A stretch of DNA of 30,696 nt from JAAYDH01 sp964345825 (GTDB taxonomy: Bacteria; Bacillota_I; Bacilli_A; RFN20; CAG-826). The stretch is taken from NCBI GenBank assembly GCA_964345825.1, contig CAYFSI010000012.1, positions 1 through 30,696 on the forward strand. The letters run 5' to 3'. Of the stretch, positions 14,651 to 23,803 are shown piece after piece; the stretch's first letter is position 1; each line of letters starts with the position of its first letter. The notes beneath the pieces were generated by a model that was not told the origin of the DNA, did not search any database, and saw only the letters and a program-made list of their open reading frames with translations. A program made the position numbers and the translations under genes.

Positions 14651-16453
14651 ATGCTTTGGAATAAGTACCTCAAAAAATATTATAAACGTTATGCGTTACT
14701 ATACATTATCGGTATACTCACACTTATTGGCGTTAATTTAGTTCAGGTTTTCATCCCCTCTCTCATCGGCGGTATTGTCGATATGTTAAGAGGCAATAGT
14801 GCTGACCTATGGCGAAATACCAACGATATTTTACAGTCCTGTTTAACGATATTGTTCATTGGCCTTGGAATGTTTGTCGGACGTATTGTTTGGCGTTTTA
14901 CCCTCTTTATGGCCTCACAAAAAATTGAGGCTGGACTTCGTCACGACATGTTTTTGAAAGGTGAAAGACTTTCTATATCTTATTATCACCAAAATTCAGT
15001 AGGAACCATCATGTCCTGGTTTACCAGTGATTTAGAAACTATTGAAGAGTTTGTCGGATGGGGAACCATTATGTTCATCGATGCGACATTCCTTTCGGTA
15101 TTTGCTCTAATTTTCATGTTTATCACTTGTTGGCAATTAGCCTTGATTTCTTTAGCCCCAATGATTCTCATCATTTTCTGGGGAGCTTTAGTAGAGAAGT
15201 TAATCACCGCGAAGTGGTTGCAAAGGCAAAAAGCTTACGACGAGATGTACGATTATTCTCAGGAGAGCTTTACTGGCATCCGTGTTATTAAAGCTTTCGT
15301 CAAAGAGAATCAGCAACTGCTAGCTTTCTCTAAGATCGCCAAAAAGAATCAAGACATCAACTTTTCATTTGGAAAACTATATATCATGTTTGATGTAATC
15401 TTAGAGATTATCATTATTTCAATTTTAACTCTAATTCTTTGTTTGGGCGGTTGGTTTGTCTATCAAGCTGTTACCAGTCAACCCATGACATTATTTGGTC
15501 AAGTTATCGCTTTGCAGACTCCTGGTAAGTTCTTTGAGTTTATAGGCTATTTTGATATCTTGATTTGGCCTTTGATCGCTCTTGGCCAAGTGGTGAGCAT
15601 GCGTTCACGCGCTAAGAGTTCAATGGAACGTATCTCCAGTTATTTGGGCCAACCAGAAGACATTCAAAACCCTGAAGATGCATTTCTTTTAGAAAATGTG
15701 AAGGGTGAGATATCTTTCCGTAATTTCTTTTTCTCTTATCCTCATGAAGAAGGTGTGGTTTTAGATAATATCAATTTAGACATTAAGCCCGGAGAAAAAA
15801 TTGGAATTGTCGGTAAAATCGGATGTGGCAAATCCACATTAATGAATATTTTACTTCGCTTATATAATGTCGAACCAGGAACCGTTTTCATTGATGGCCA
15901 TGATATCATGGAATGCGATATTGATTCTATTCGCCGCTCTATCGCCTACGTCCCACAAGACAACTTCTTATTCAGTGATAAAATTTCTAACAACATCGCT
16001 TTTAGCGATATTGATATGACTCAAGACATGGTGGAAGAAGCCGCGAAGTTCTCTGATGTTCACGATGATGTCAGTGAATTTGAACATGGTTATAACACCA
16101 TCAGTGGTGAAAGAGGCGTCACTTTATCAGGCGGGCAAAAACAACGTATCTCGATTGCGAGGGCCTTTGCTAAGAACGCCCCGATTATGATTTTGGATGA
16201 TTCCGTTTCTGCTGTTGATGTAAAAACCGAAGAAAAGATTCTTCATAACTTGACAGAGGAAAGAAAAGAAATGACCACAATTGTGATTGCTTCTCGCGTT
16301 TCTACAGTTTCACATCTTGATCGCATCATCGTTTTAGATGAAGGCAAACTCGAAGCTTTTGATACCCATGCAAACTTAATGAAAATTTCGCCATTCTACC
16401 AAAGAATGGTTCATTTACAAGAACTTGAAAAAGAAGAGGAAGGAGGCAAATAA
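14651..16453 (+). CDS. Heterodimeric ABC exporter, subunit with degenerate catalytic site
   Basis: A 600-residue half-transporter: six membrane spans in the first ~320 residues, then a nucleotide-binding domain. Walker A 'GKIGCGKST' (Lys394) and signature 'LSGGQ' (492-496) are canonical. The catalytic Glu after Walker B is Asp517 ('MILDDSVSAVD'), and the switch His is Ser548 ('IASRVSTV'). Such changes define the non-hydrolysing site of asymmetric bacterial heterodimers (BmrC/BmrD, TM287/288, YheI/YheH types), which export drugs or lipids. The partner gene starts two bases after its stop. The substrate cannot be told from sequence. Confidence 0.93.
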   Translation: MLWNKYLKKYYKRYALLYIIGILTLIGVNLVQVFIPSLIGGIVDMLRGNSADLWRNTNDILQSCLTILFIGLGMFVGRIVWRFTLFMASQKIEAGLRHDMFLKGERLSISYYHQNSVGTIMSWFTSDLETIEEFVGWGTIMFIDATFLSVFALIFMFITCWQLALISLAPMILIIFWGALVEKLITAKWLQRQKAYDEMYDYSQESFTGIRVIKAFVKENQQLLAFSKIAKKNQDINFSFGKLYIMFDVILEIIIISILTLILCLGGWFVYQAVTSQPMTLFGQVIALQTPGKFFEFIGYFDILIWPLIALGQVVSMRSRAKSSMERISSYLGQPEDIQNPEDAFLLENVKGEISFRNFFFSYPHEEGVVLDNINLDIKPGEKIGIVGKIGCGKSTLMNILLRLYNVEPGTVFIDGHDIMECDIDSIRRSIAYVPQDNFLFSDKISNNIAFSDIDMTQDMVEEAAKFSDVHDDVSEFEHGYNTISGERGVTLSGGQKQRISIARAFAKNAPIMILDDSVSAVDVKTEEKILHNLTEERKEMTTIVIASRVSTVSHLDRIIVLDEGKLEAFDTHANLMKISPFYQRMVHLQELEKEEEGGK

Positions 16454-16454
16454 G

Positions 16455-18230
16455 ATGTCTGATTTTGATAAAAATGAGTCTCTCAAGGGCGATAAAAAGA
16501 TACCTTTTAAAATTCTTTTTAAACGAATTTGGTATTATATCAAACCGGAAATTTTGTCGTTTGTCTTTGCCTTGCTTTTAATTCTTGTCAATGTCGGTAT
16601 TGAAGCCGCGATGCCACAATTTATTGGCATGATTGTCGATCAACTTGATATTGAAACAGGCGTCCCTTCTCTACACTACATTATTTGGGTAGCGATGGGC
16701 TATTTTGGTCTCAGCGTAATTTCTTATTTGTTCTATTATGTACAAGGCGTTGTTTTGCAAAAATCCGGACAAAAAATCATTTATAGGCTTCGTACGGAGG
16801 TCTTTGAACACATTGAAAATATGTCCCAAAATCAGTTAAATGAAATGCCAGTGGGATCTCTTGTTACTCGTGTGACTAATTACACGACATCAATGTCTGA
16901 TTTATTCACTAATGTCTTTGTAAACTTAATAAAAAACATTTTAATGGTTGTCGCTGTTTTCGTGATGATGCTCATCGTATCATGGTACTTAGCTTTAATT
17001 CAGTTAGGTTTCTTGTGTGTGGTTTTCCTTGTTTCTTATGTCTTCCGCCTTGTCATTTATCGCATCTTTAAAAAGGAGCGACAATGCGTTTCGGAAATGA
17101 ACGCTTTCGTAAATGAGAACTTATCAGGTATGAAAATTACGCAGATTTTTAATCAGCAAAAACGTAAAGAAAATGAATTCCTCGTAAAGAATGAAAATCT
17201 CCGTAAAACTCGTTATCAAGTCACTCTTGCTTTTGGCACCTATCGACCACTTCTTACTATTTTGTATTATGGCGCTATTATTACTACTTTTATCGTTGGT
17301 ATCAATTCCGCGATGACAGCAGCTGTTGCTGTGGAATTCTATCTCTATGTCAGCCGCTTCTTTAACCCTGTTCAGGCTATCGCTGATCAGCTAAATGCCA
17401 TTCAAAAGGCTAATTCAGCTTCCGAAAGATTATTTAATTTATTGGATATTAAACCCGAAGTTCTTGATGAACCAGATGCCATTGAAGTGGATAGCTTCGA
17501 AGGCAAGATTGAATTCCGTAATGTTTGGTTTGCTTATGAAAAAGAGAACTGGATTCTCAAGAATGTCTCCTTTGTCATTGAACCAAAGCAAACAGTCGCA
17601 TTTGTCGGAGCTACTGGAGCAGGAAAAACGACAATTCTTGGATTAATTGTCCGTAACTTTGAAATCCAAAAAGGGCAGATTCTCATCGATGATATTGACA
17701 TCAAACACATCAAGATTAAGTCATTGCGAAGAAAGATTGGCCAAATGCTTCAGGATGTTTTCCTCTTTTCGGGAACAATGCGTGATAACATTACCCTACA
17801 CGATGATTCATATACTGATGAGCAAGTTATGCAGGCCTGCAAATATGTTAACGCTGATAGTTTTATTAACAAAAGCGATAAAGGCTTGAATGAAATGGTT
17901 ATTGAACGGGGAGAAAACTTTTCTCAAGGTCAACGACAACTCATCTCATTCGCTAGAACCGTTTTGAGTGAACCCCAAGTTTTAGTCTTGGATGAAGCAA
18001 CCGCTAACATCGATACTGAGACTGAAGTCCTAATTCAAGAGTCCCTTGAAAAAATGAAAAACATTGGCACGATGCTCATTGTCGCGCACCGATTATCAAC
18101 CATTCAAAAAGCCGATCAAATCATCGTCTTGCAGCATGGGGAAATCATCGAAAAGGGCAATCACCAATCACTCCTCAAACAAAAAGGTCATTATTACAAA
18201 TTGTATAAACTTCAATTCTCTGATAACTAA
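16455..18230 (+). CDS. Heterodimeric ABC exporter, subunit with consensus catalytic residues
   Basis: A 591-residue half-transporter, partner of the preceding gene. Walker A 'GATGAGKTT' (Lys391), catalytic Glu514 in 'VLVLDEATANID' and switch His545 in 'IVAHRLSTI' are intact, while its signature is altered to 'FSQGQ' (489-493). The two proteins are complementary: the intact Walker motifs of this one pair with the canonical LSGGQ of the other to make one active ATP site. ATG at 16455 is chosen because AGGAGG at 16441-16446 is at ideal spacing; the in-frame TTG at 16425 lies inside the upstream gene. A terminator overlaps the stop codon. Confidence 0.94.
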   Translation: MSDFDKNESLKGDKKIPFKILFKRIWYYIKPEILSFVFALLLILVNVGIEAAMPQFIGMIVDQLDIETGVPSLHYIIWVAMGYFGLSVISYLFYYVQGVVLQKSGQKIIYRLRTEVFEHIENMSQNQLNEMPVGSLVTRVTNYTTSMSDLFTNVFVNLIKNILMVVAVFVMMLIVSWYLALIQLGFLCVVFLVSYVFRLVIYRIFKKERQCVSEMNAFVNENLSGMKITQIFNQQKRKENEFLVKNENLRKTRYQVTLAFGTYRPLLTILYYGAIITTFIVGINSAMTAAVAVEFYLYVSRFFNPVQAIADQLNAIQKANSASERLFNLLDIKPEVLDEPDAIEVDSFEGKIEFRNVWFAYEKENWILKNVSFVIEPKQTVAFVGATGAGKTTILGLIVRNFEIQKGQILIDDIDIKHIKIKSLRRKIGQMLQDVFLFSGTMRDNITLHDDSYTDEQVMQACKYVNADSFINKSDKGLNEMVIERGENFSQGQRQLISFARTVLSEPQVLVLDEATANIDTETEVLIQESLEKMKNIGTMLIVAHRLSTIQKADQIIVLQHGEIIEKGNHQSLLKQKGHYYKLYKLQFSDN

Positions 18231-18252
18231 AAGACGTTCAAACGTCTTTTTT
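18229..18252 (+). terminator. Terminator of the ABC exporter operon
   Basis: AAAAGACGTT (18229-18238) pairs with AACGTCTTTT (18241-18250) and more T follows. The stem begins within the stop codon of the exporter gene. Confidence 0.88.
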
Positions 18253-18282
18253 AAAAACGCAAAGCATCATATTTCTTTAAAA

Positions 18283-18302
18283 GATAAAGAAAAACCTTTA
18301 TC
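18283..18302 (+). other. Hairpin in the leader of rel
   Basis: GATAAAG (18283-18289) and CTTTATC (18296-18302) form a perfect 7-bp stem. AAGATA (18281-18286) can alternatively pair with TATCTT (18305-18310). The rel ATG at 18319 has no Shine-Dalgarno, so this structure or a leaderless start may shape its expression. Confidence 0.4.
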
Positions 18303-18318
18303 ATTATCTTATAAGTTT

Positions 18319-20538
18319 ATGGAAAAAAATAAAAATATTCTTGTTAATGGCGGATATCCTCTTCACACTTTCGAAAATGTTGAGGCTATTTACCAAAATT
18401 ATATTTCTTCCGTTGAAGACCGGAAGCAGATTCGCGCGGCCTATGATTTTATTGTTGAAAAGCATCAAGGACAATTCCGTAAAAGTGGTGAACCCTATTA
18501 CCATCATCTAGTCGAAGTTGCTTATATTGTGGCTTCTTTACAAGGTGGTCCTGCTACGATTATCTCGGCATTTTTGCATGATGTTGTCGAAGACACTGAT
18601 GTGACAGTCGCTGAAATTGAAAAAAGATGGGGCAGTGAAGTCGCAAAGATTGTCGATGCCTTAACTAAAATTCAACGTTTAAAACTGTCCAAGATTAGCA
18701 GTGAAGAATTTGAAGCTGAAGATCATCGCAAAATTCTCATCGGAATGGCGAAGGATATTCGTGTTATTATCATCAAATTGTGTGATCGTCTCCATAATTT
18801 AAGAACTCTTGAAGCCTTATCTCCTGAACGTCAAATCGCTATATCTCAGGAAACCATCGATGTTTTTGTGCCTATCGCTCATCGACTTGGTCTTGATGTT
18901 GTGAAATCCGAAATGGAAGACTTATGTCTTAAATATTTGGAACCAGAAAAATATCACGAGATAAAAAAGCTTCTCTCCAATAAAGCCAAAACGATGGCTA
19001 AATCTTTGGATGCGATTCGTAAACGTATCGCTGATATCCTTTTCGAAAACAACATTGCCTTTGACATTTCCGCTCGTGTTAAGTCTATTTACTCGATCTA
19101 CACCAAGATGTATGTGAAAGGCCATCCTTTTGATGAAATTTACGACATTCTCGCCTTGCGAATCATCACCGATACCGAGATGAAGTGTTATGAAATCCTT
19201 GGTTTGATTCATAAGACTTATAAACCAGTACCTGGCCGATTTAAAGATTATATTGCCATGCCTAAACCAAACATGTACCAATCTCTCCATACAACTATTG
19301 TTTCGGGAAATGGCAATTTCTATGAGATTCAAATTCGCACCAAAGAGATGGACAACATCGCTGAAACCGGCATTGCCGCTCACTGGGCGTATAAAGAAAA
19401 TAGTGGCTACAGTTCGCGACGTGAACAGCAAGAAATTGAAGATAAACTCCATTGGTTCCGCGATTTCGTCTCGGCAACCAATGATAGTGCTGAATCAAAC
19501 GAGAGCGACTATTTAAATAATTTAAGTAAAGATATCTTTGAAGCCAACGTCTATGTCTTTACCCCAAAGGGTAAAGTTATTGAATTGCCTAGTGGTAGCA
19601 CTCCTGTTGATTTTGCTTATCGCATTCATACCAAGGTAGGGGACAATACCACTGGAGCGATTGTCAATGGAGTGATGGTCCCACTGAACACTATTTTGAA
19701 AACCGGTGACATGGTAGAAATCAAGACCTCCAAGAATTCTCCTGGCCCAAGCGAAGGATGGCTAAATTTTGTCCGTTCCGCTCAAGCTAAGAGTAGCATT
19801 CGTAAATTTATCATTAGGAAAAACGCTGATGTCTTACGCAGTGGAAATATAGCGAAAGGGCGACAGTCCTGCCTCGACGCTTTCAAAGATCGAGGAATTG
19901 ATGAACCTCAGATGATGGAATACATTGATACTCCAAAACTATTGGCTTATTTCAATTTCAACAATGTAGAAGATCTTTTTGTTGGAGTAGCAGGACGCAA
20001 ACCCATTCCGGCTGCGATTCTCGATTTCTTAAAAATTAAGAAACAAGTTGAGATTAACTTGTCAGGATCAAAAACAAAGATTGTCACCTCTAATTGCCCA
20101 GTTTATTGCCGAGGTGGTGGAAGTCGCTTAGCGATATCCTTAGCTAATTGCTGCACACCTATTCCTGGAGATGAAATCGTTGGATACATTACCAAAGGTA
20201 AAGGAATCAGCGTTCATCGAAAGACATGCCCCAACGTCGCTAAAGAAGAAGAACGTTTAATTAATGTTTACTGGCGTAGCGATATTGAAGCATCAACTTA
20301 TCCTGTCGATGTGTTTATTGAAGCGAGTGATCGGCCCGATCTTTTAGTGGATGTTCTATCCACATTATCAATCGCCAAGGTCTCGCCTTCCTCCGTTCAC
20401 GCTTCAACCAACAATGCCAATTTCTCAGCGACAATCACCGCCACTTTAATGGTGAGTGATGCTAAGAGATTAAATGATATTTTTAATATCATTTCAAATA
20501 TTCCTGGTGTCTATAGTGTCACGAGGATGATTCATTAA
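18319..20538 (+). CDS. relA: Bifunctional (p)ppGpp synthetase/hydrolase Rel
   Basis: A 739-residue long RSH protein that makes and degrades the alarmone (p)ppGpp. Hydrolase domain: 'YYHHLVEVA', His87-Asp88 in 'HDVVEDTD', and 'CDRLHNLRTL' are all present, so hydrolysis should work. Synthetase domain: 'RVKSIYSIYTKM', 'DILALRIITD' and 'GRFKDYIAMPKPNMYQSLHT'; the 'RFKD' (307-310) form of the motif is the one found in bifunctional enzymes rather than in RelA of E. coli. Then come TGS ('VYVFTPKGKVIELP'), a Cys-containing region ('LANCCTPIPGDEIVGYI') and a C-terminal ACT domain. The frame is open upstream, but ATG at 18319 is the first plausible start. hisS follows after 15 bases. Confidence 0.95.
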   Translation: MEKNKNILVNGGYPLHTFENVEAIYQNYISSVEDRKQIRAAYDFIVEKHQGQFRKSGEPYYHHLVEVAYIVASLQGGPATIISAFLHDVVEDTDVTVAEIEKRWGSEVAKIVDALTKIQRLKLSKISSEEFEAEDHRKILIGMAKDIRVIIIKLCDRLHNLRTLEALSPERQIAISQETIDVFVPIAHRLGLDVVKSEMEDLCLKYLEPEKYHEIKKLLSNKAKTMAKSLDAIRKRIADILFENNIAFDISARVKSIYSIYTKMYVKGHPFDEIYDILALRIITDTEMKCYEILGLIHKTYKPVPGRFKDYIAMPKPNMYQSLHTTIVSGNGNFYEIQIRTKEMDNIAETGIAAHWAYKENSGYSSRREQQEIEDKLHWFRDFVSATNDSAESNESDYLNNLSKDIFEANVYVFTPKGKVIELPSGSTPVDFAYRIHTKVGDNTTGAIVNGVMVPLNTILKTGDMVEIKTSKNSPGPSEGWLNFVRSAQAKSSIRKFIIRKNADVLRSGNIAKGRQSCLDAFKDRGIDEPQMMEYIDTPKLLAYFNFNNVEDLFVGVAGRKPIPAAILDFLKIKKQVEINLSGSKTKIVTSNCPVYCRGGGSRLAISLANCCTPIPGDEIVGYITKGKGISVHRKTCPNVAKEEERLINVYWRSDIEASTYPVDVFIEASDRPDLLVDVLSTLSIAKVSPSSVHASTNNANFSATITATLMVSDAKRLNDIFNIISNIPGVYSVTRMIH

Positions 20539-20553
20539 AAGAAAGGAAAAAAT

Positions 20554-21998
20554 ATGGAAATTAAAAACGTTAAAGGAACCCACGACATTTTTGGGGGTGA
20601 AGCCTCAGCTTATTCACAAGTTGAAGCGATTATGAAAAACATCGCTGAACTATTTGCTTTTATGGAGGTCAGACCTCCTGTCATTGAACATAGCGAAGTG
20701 TTTGTCCGAGGAGTCGGAGAAAGCAGCGATGTGGTCAGAAAAGAAATGTACACTTTTCTTGATAAGGGCAATCGCAGTTTAACCCTGCGCCCTGAATTTA
20801 CCGCTGGAATCATTCGCTTAATGGTCCAAAACAAATTGCTGGTCACTAATGAATTACCTTTGAAAGTCTATTATAATGGACCAGTTTTTCGCTACGAGAG
20901 GCCTCAACTAGGCCGTTATCGTCAATTCAACCAATTTGGTGTTGAAGCGGTGGGTAATAATTCACCTCTATGCGATTTAGAAGTCATTCTCTTGGCTTAT
21001 ACGATATTGACTAGCCTCGGTTTAGAAAACGTCACGATTAAAATCAATAATTTAGGTGACGAAAATAGTCGCATTGCCTATAGGCAAGCTCTTCGTGATT
21101 ACTTTAAAGATTTGCTACCTAAGATGTGTCCAGATTGCCAATCTCGTCATGAATTGAATCCTTTAAGGATTCTAGATTGCAAAGTCCCCGAAGATCAAAA
21201 GCTTGTTAAGGGCGCGCCTAAATTAAGCACATATCTCTCGGAAGCCTCAAAGAAGCGATTTGAGACGATTACTAGTTACCTCACTAGTCTTGGCATTCCT
21301 TTTGAATTAGATGAAAATCTAGTCCGTGGATTAGATTATTATAGCGAGACAGTCTTTGAATTCCATTATGTCAGTGGAAAAGGCAATGACTATGGCGCAA
21401 TTGGCGGTGGCGGCCGTTACGATAAATTAGTCAAAGAGTTTGGCGGTCCTGAACTTTCAGGTATCGGTTTCTCCTTTGGCATTGAACGTGTTGTTTCAAT
21501 TTTGAAAGATGATGAAATCATCCCTAGCGATATCCCTGGCGTTGATTTAGCCTTCTACGTTATTCCAGTGGGAGAGAAGGCACAGTTTACCGCTCATGCG
21601 ATTGCCACAAACATTCGTTTGCTCGGCTATAGCGCCGATGTTTGCTTCGATGATATTAAACTAGCCGCTATGTTTAAAAGAGCGGAGAAAAAGGGCGCTA
21701 AGTTTGCCATTATCATCGGTGAAGAAGAAATCAATAATCACAAAGTGATTATAAAGAACCTCGCTACCAAAGAACAAATTGAAGTCAATCAAGAAAACTT
21801 TGAAAATAAAATAGTCGAACTTATGGAAGAACATTCTCACGATTGCTCATGCAGGTGTCACGACAANNNNNNNNNNATGAGTGCGGTTGTGGATGTCATG
21901 ATGATCACGAAGAAGGTCATTGTGATTGCTGTGAGGGCGAAGAATGCGACTGTGGTGATGAAGAATGCAGTTGTGGATGTCACGAGGAGAAAAAATAA
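20554..21998 (+). CDS. hisS: Histidine--tRNA ligase with Cys/His-rich C-terminal tail (interrupted by assembly gap)
   Basis: The core (~425 residues) is a normal class II HisRS: 'KGTHDIFGGE' start, motif 2 'FRYERPQLGRYRQF', 'VRGLDYYSETVFEF' (histidine binding) and motif 3 'GIGFSFGIERV'. After the anticodon-binding domain the frame runs into 'HSHDCSCRCHD' (Cys431, 433, 435), then 10 N. Past the gap the frame that makes sense is shifted: from 21879 it reads 'ECGCGCHDDHEEGHCDCC' and on to 'CSCGCHEEKK', stopping at TAA 21996-21998, with 11 Cys in 39 residues. The literal 10-base gap puts this out of frame, so the N run is a placeholder; a true length of 3n+2 would join both parts. The tail looks metal-binding. 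The stop overlaps the aspS ATG (TAATG). Confidence 0.93.
21867..21876. other. Assembly gap (10 N) inside the hisS tail
   Basis: Ten unresolved bases. Flanking DNA is locally repetitive: GTTGTGGATGTCA occurs at 21886-21898 and again at 21970-21982, and the left flank has a similar GGTGTCACGA. Collapse of a short coding repeat is the likely cause of the gap. Confidence 0.95.
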
Positions 21999-23734
21999 TG
22001 GAAAGAACATGTTGGAATACTGATTTATCAGCGTTGAATATTAACCAAAAAGTGACTCTTATTGGATGGGTCAGCAAAAGAAGGAACCTTGGTTCGATTC
22101 TTTTTATTGACCTTCGTGATCGGTCTGGTCTCATCCAAATTATGGTGAAGGACGCTGATAAAATCCCTGATGTTCGTAATGAATATGTCATCCAAGTTAA
22201 AGGTGTTGTCTCTAAAAGAGAAACTCCTAATTCAAAGATGAAAACAGGAGAAATCGAAGTTATCGCCGATGAAATCATCGTGGTTAACACTGCCAAGACA
22301 ACTCCGATTATCATTGCTGATGAGACTGATGCTCTTGAAGATACCCGTTTAAAATATCGTTACCTAGATTTGCGCCGGCCGAGCATGCAAAAATATTTTG
22401 ATGTTCGCGATCAAATCAAAATTACGACCCACAGTTATTTACATAAATATCGTTTCATTGAAATAGAAACTCCAATGTTATGCGCTTCTTCTCCTGAAGG
22501 AGCCAAGGAATATTTAGTTCCTTCTCGCATTCATCATGGAAGCTTTTATGCCTTGCCTCAATCACCTCAGATGTTCAAGCAAATGTTGATGGTGGGAGGT
22601 TTTGAAAGATATTATCAAATCGCACGTTGTTTCCGCGATGAAGACTTGCGTGCTGATCGTCAGCCTGATTTCACTCAAATTGATATTGAAACTAGTTTTC
22701 TCGATCAAGATGAATTCCTTAATTTAATGGAAGGACTCATCAAAGATATTTTTAAAAGTACAATTGGCTATGATATTAAATTGCCACTTCGTCAAATGAC
22801 ATATCGCGAAGCGATGGATCGTTTCGGAAGTGATAAACCCGACACTCGTTTTGGAATCGAACTCCACGAATTAAAAACAAAAGTATTCAAGAATACAGCT
22901 TTTGAAGCTTTCCAAAAAGCCGAGATTGTTAAAGGCATCTGTGTCACTAACGTTAGCGATGTCACAAGTCGCAAGGTTATGGACACCCTCAATATTGAAG
23001 CAAAGAAGTTTGGATTAGGCGGTTTAAGTATTTTAAAATACGAGAATGGTGAATTACTTGGATCATTCGCTAAATTCGTCTCAGAAGCGGAAAAGAAACT
23101 CCTGATTAAAGAATTCGATGCAAAGCATAATGATATCTTTATTATCGCGGCCGGACCTGCAAACCGTGTCAACCCCCTTTTAGGAGCGATTCGTTTAAGT
23201 TATGGCCGTCAGCTAGGTTTAATTAAACCTCACACCTTTGATTTATTATGGGTGGTTGATTTCCCAATGTTTGAAAGAGACATTGAATCCAACAAGATGG
23301 TGGCTAGCCATCATCCATTCACACGTCCAAAAGATGAAGACTTACATTACTTAGATAGTGATCCAACCAAAATGTTAAGCTATGCTTATGATATCGTCAT
23401 TAATGGCTACGAAGCTGGTGGTGGCACTCTCCGTATCTTCGATCAAAATGTCCAAAAGAAAATATTCAATATCCTTGGTTTAAGCGATGAAGAAGTAAAA
23501 GAAAAGTTTGGTTACTTTGTTGATGCCTTACAATATGGTACTCCTCCTCATGGGGGAATGGCTTTCGGGCTTGACCGCTTAGCAATGATTCTTGGTGATA
23601 CTGATAACATCCGTGATGTCATCGCCTTCCCAAAGAACCTCTCGGCTGTCTGCCCAATGACCAACGCTCCAACCAAGGTAAGCGAAGATCAACTCAATGA
23701 GTTAGGTCTTTCACTTATCGATGAGGGAAAATAA
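21998..23734 (+). CDS. aspS: Aspartate--tRNA ligase
   Basis: A 578-residue bacterial-type AspRS. N-terminal OB anticodon domain ('LIGWVSKRRNLGSILFIDLR'), class II motif 2 'FRDEDLRADRQPDFTQID', the GAD insertion domain that marks bacterial enzymes, and motif 3 'GMAFGLDRLAMIL'. ATG at 21998 is chosen: it yields the usual N-terminus, has GAGGAG upstream, and overlaps the hisS stop by one base, which suggests translational coupling. The longer reading from 21965 lies within the Cys-rich hisS tail. No terminator follows before tkt. Confidence 0.97.
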   Translation: MERTCWNTDLSALNINQKVTLIGWVSKRRNLGSILFIDLRDRSGLIQIMVKDADKIPDVRNEYVIQVKGVVSKRETPNSKMKTGEIEVIADEIIVVNTAKTTPIIIADETDALEDTRLKYRYLDLRRPSMQKYFDVRDQIKITTHSYLHKYRFIEIETPMLCASSPEGAKEYLVPSRIHHGSFYALPQSPQMFKQMLMVGGFERYYQIARCFRDEDLRADRQPDFTQIDIETSFLDQDEFLNLMEGLIKDIFKSTIGYDIKLPLRQMTYREAMDRFGSDKPDTRFGIELHELKTKVFKNTAFEAFQKAEIVKGICVTNVSDVTSRKVMDTLNIEAKKFGLGGLSILKYENGELLGSFAKFVSEAEKKLLIKEFDAKHNDIFIIAAGPANRVNPLLGAIRLSYGRQLGLIKPHTFDLLWVVDFPMFERDIESNKMVASHHPFTRPKDEDLHYLDSDPTKMLSYAYDIVINGYEAGGGTLRIFDQNVQKKIFNILGLSDEEVKEKFGYFVDALQYGTPPHGGMAFGLDRLAMILGDTDNIRDVIAFPKNLSAVCPMTNAPTKVSEDQLNELGLSLIDEGK

Positions 23735-23746
23735 CGATTATAAATA

Positions 23747-23775
23747 TTATTTATAACAAAAACTATAAATATACT
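23747..23775 (+). promoter_or_regulatory. Candidate promoter of tkt
   Basis: TTATTT (23747-23752), a 17-base spacer and TATACT (23770-23775) lie in a very AT-rich 69-base gap. AAGGAG follows before the ATG at 23804. Confidence 0.4.
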
Positions 23776-23803
23776 AAAAAACTACTAATAAGGAGATTTA
23801 AAA

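Noticed and set aside
18064..18318. 85 extra N-terminal residues for Rel in an open frame
   Set aside because: They overlap the end of the ABC exporter gene and its terminator and do not resemble RSH proteins; ATG at 18319 gives a normal length.
21841..21985. CRISPR-like short repeats near the gap
   Set aside because: Only two or three short repeat units without regular spacers, and they code for the Cys-rich tail.
21877..22021. Reading the literal frame through the 10 N as the hisS end (hydrophobic Val/Met-rich peptide)
   Set aside because: The other frame gives a coherent Cys/His/Glu pattern that matches the tail before the gap and ends exactly at the aspS start; the gap length is a placeholder.
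22792..23172. Antisense ORF of 126 codons inside aspS, and similar long antisense frames in rel (18922-19452) and valS (1585-1914)
   Set aside because: They are shadows of strongly conserved genes, have no ribosome sites and no family features.
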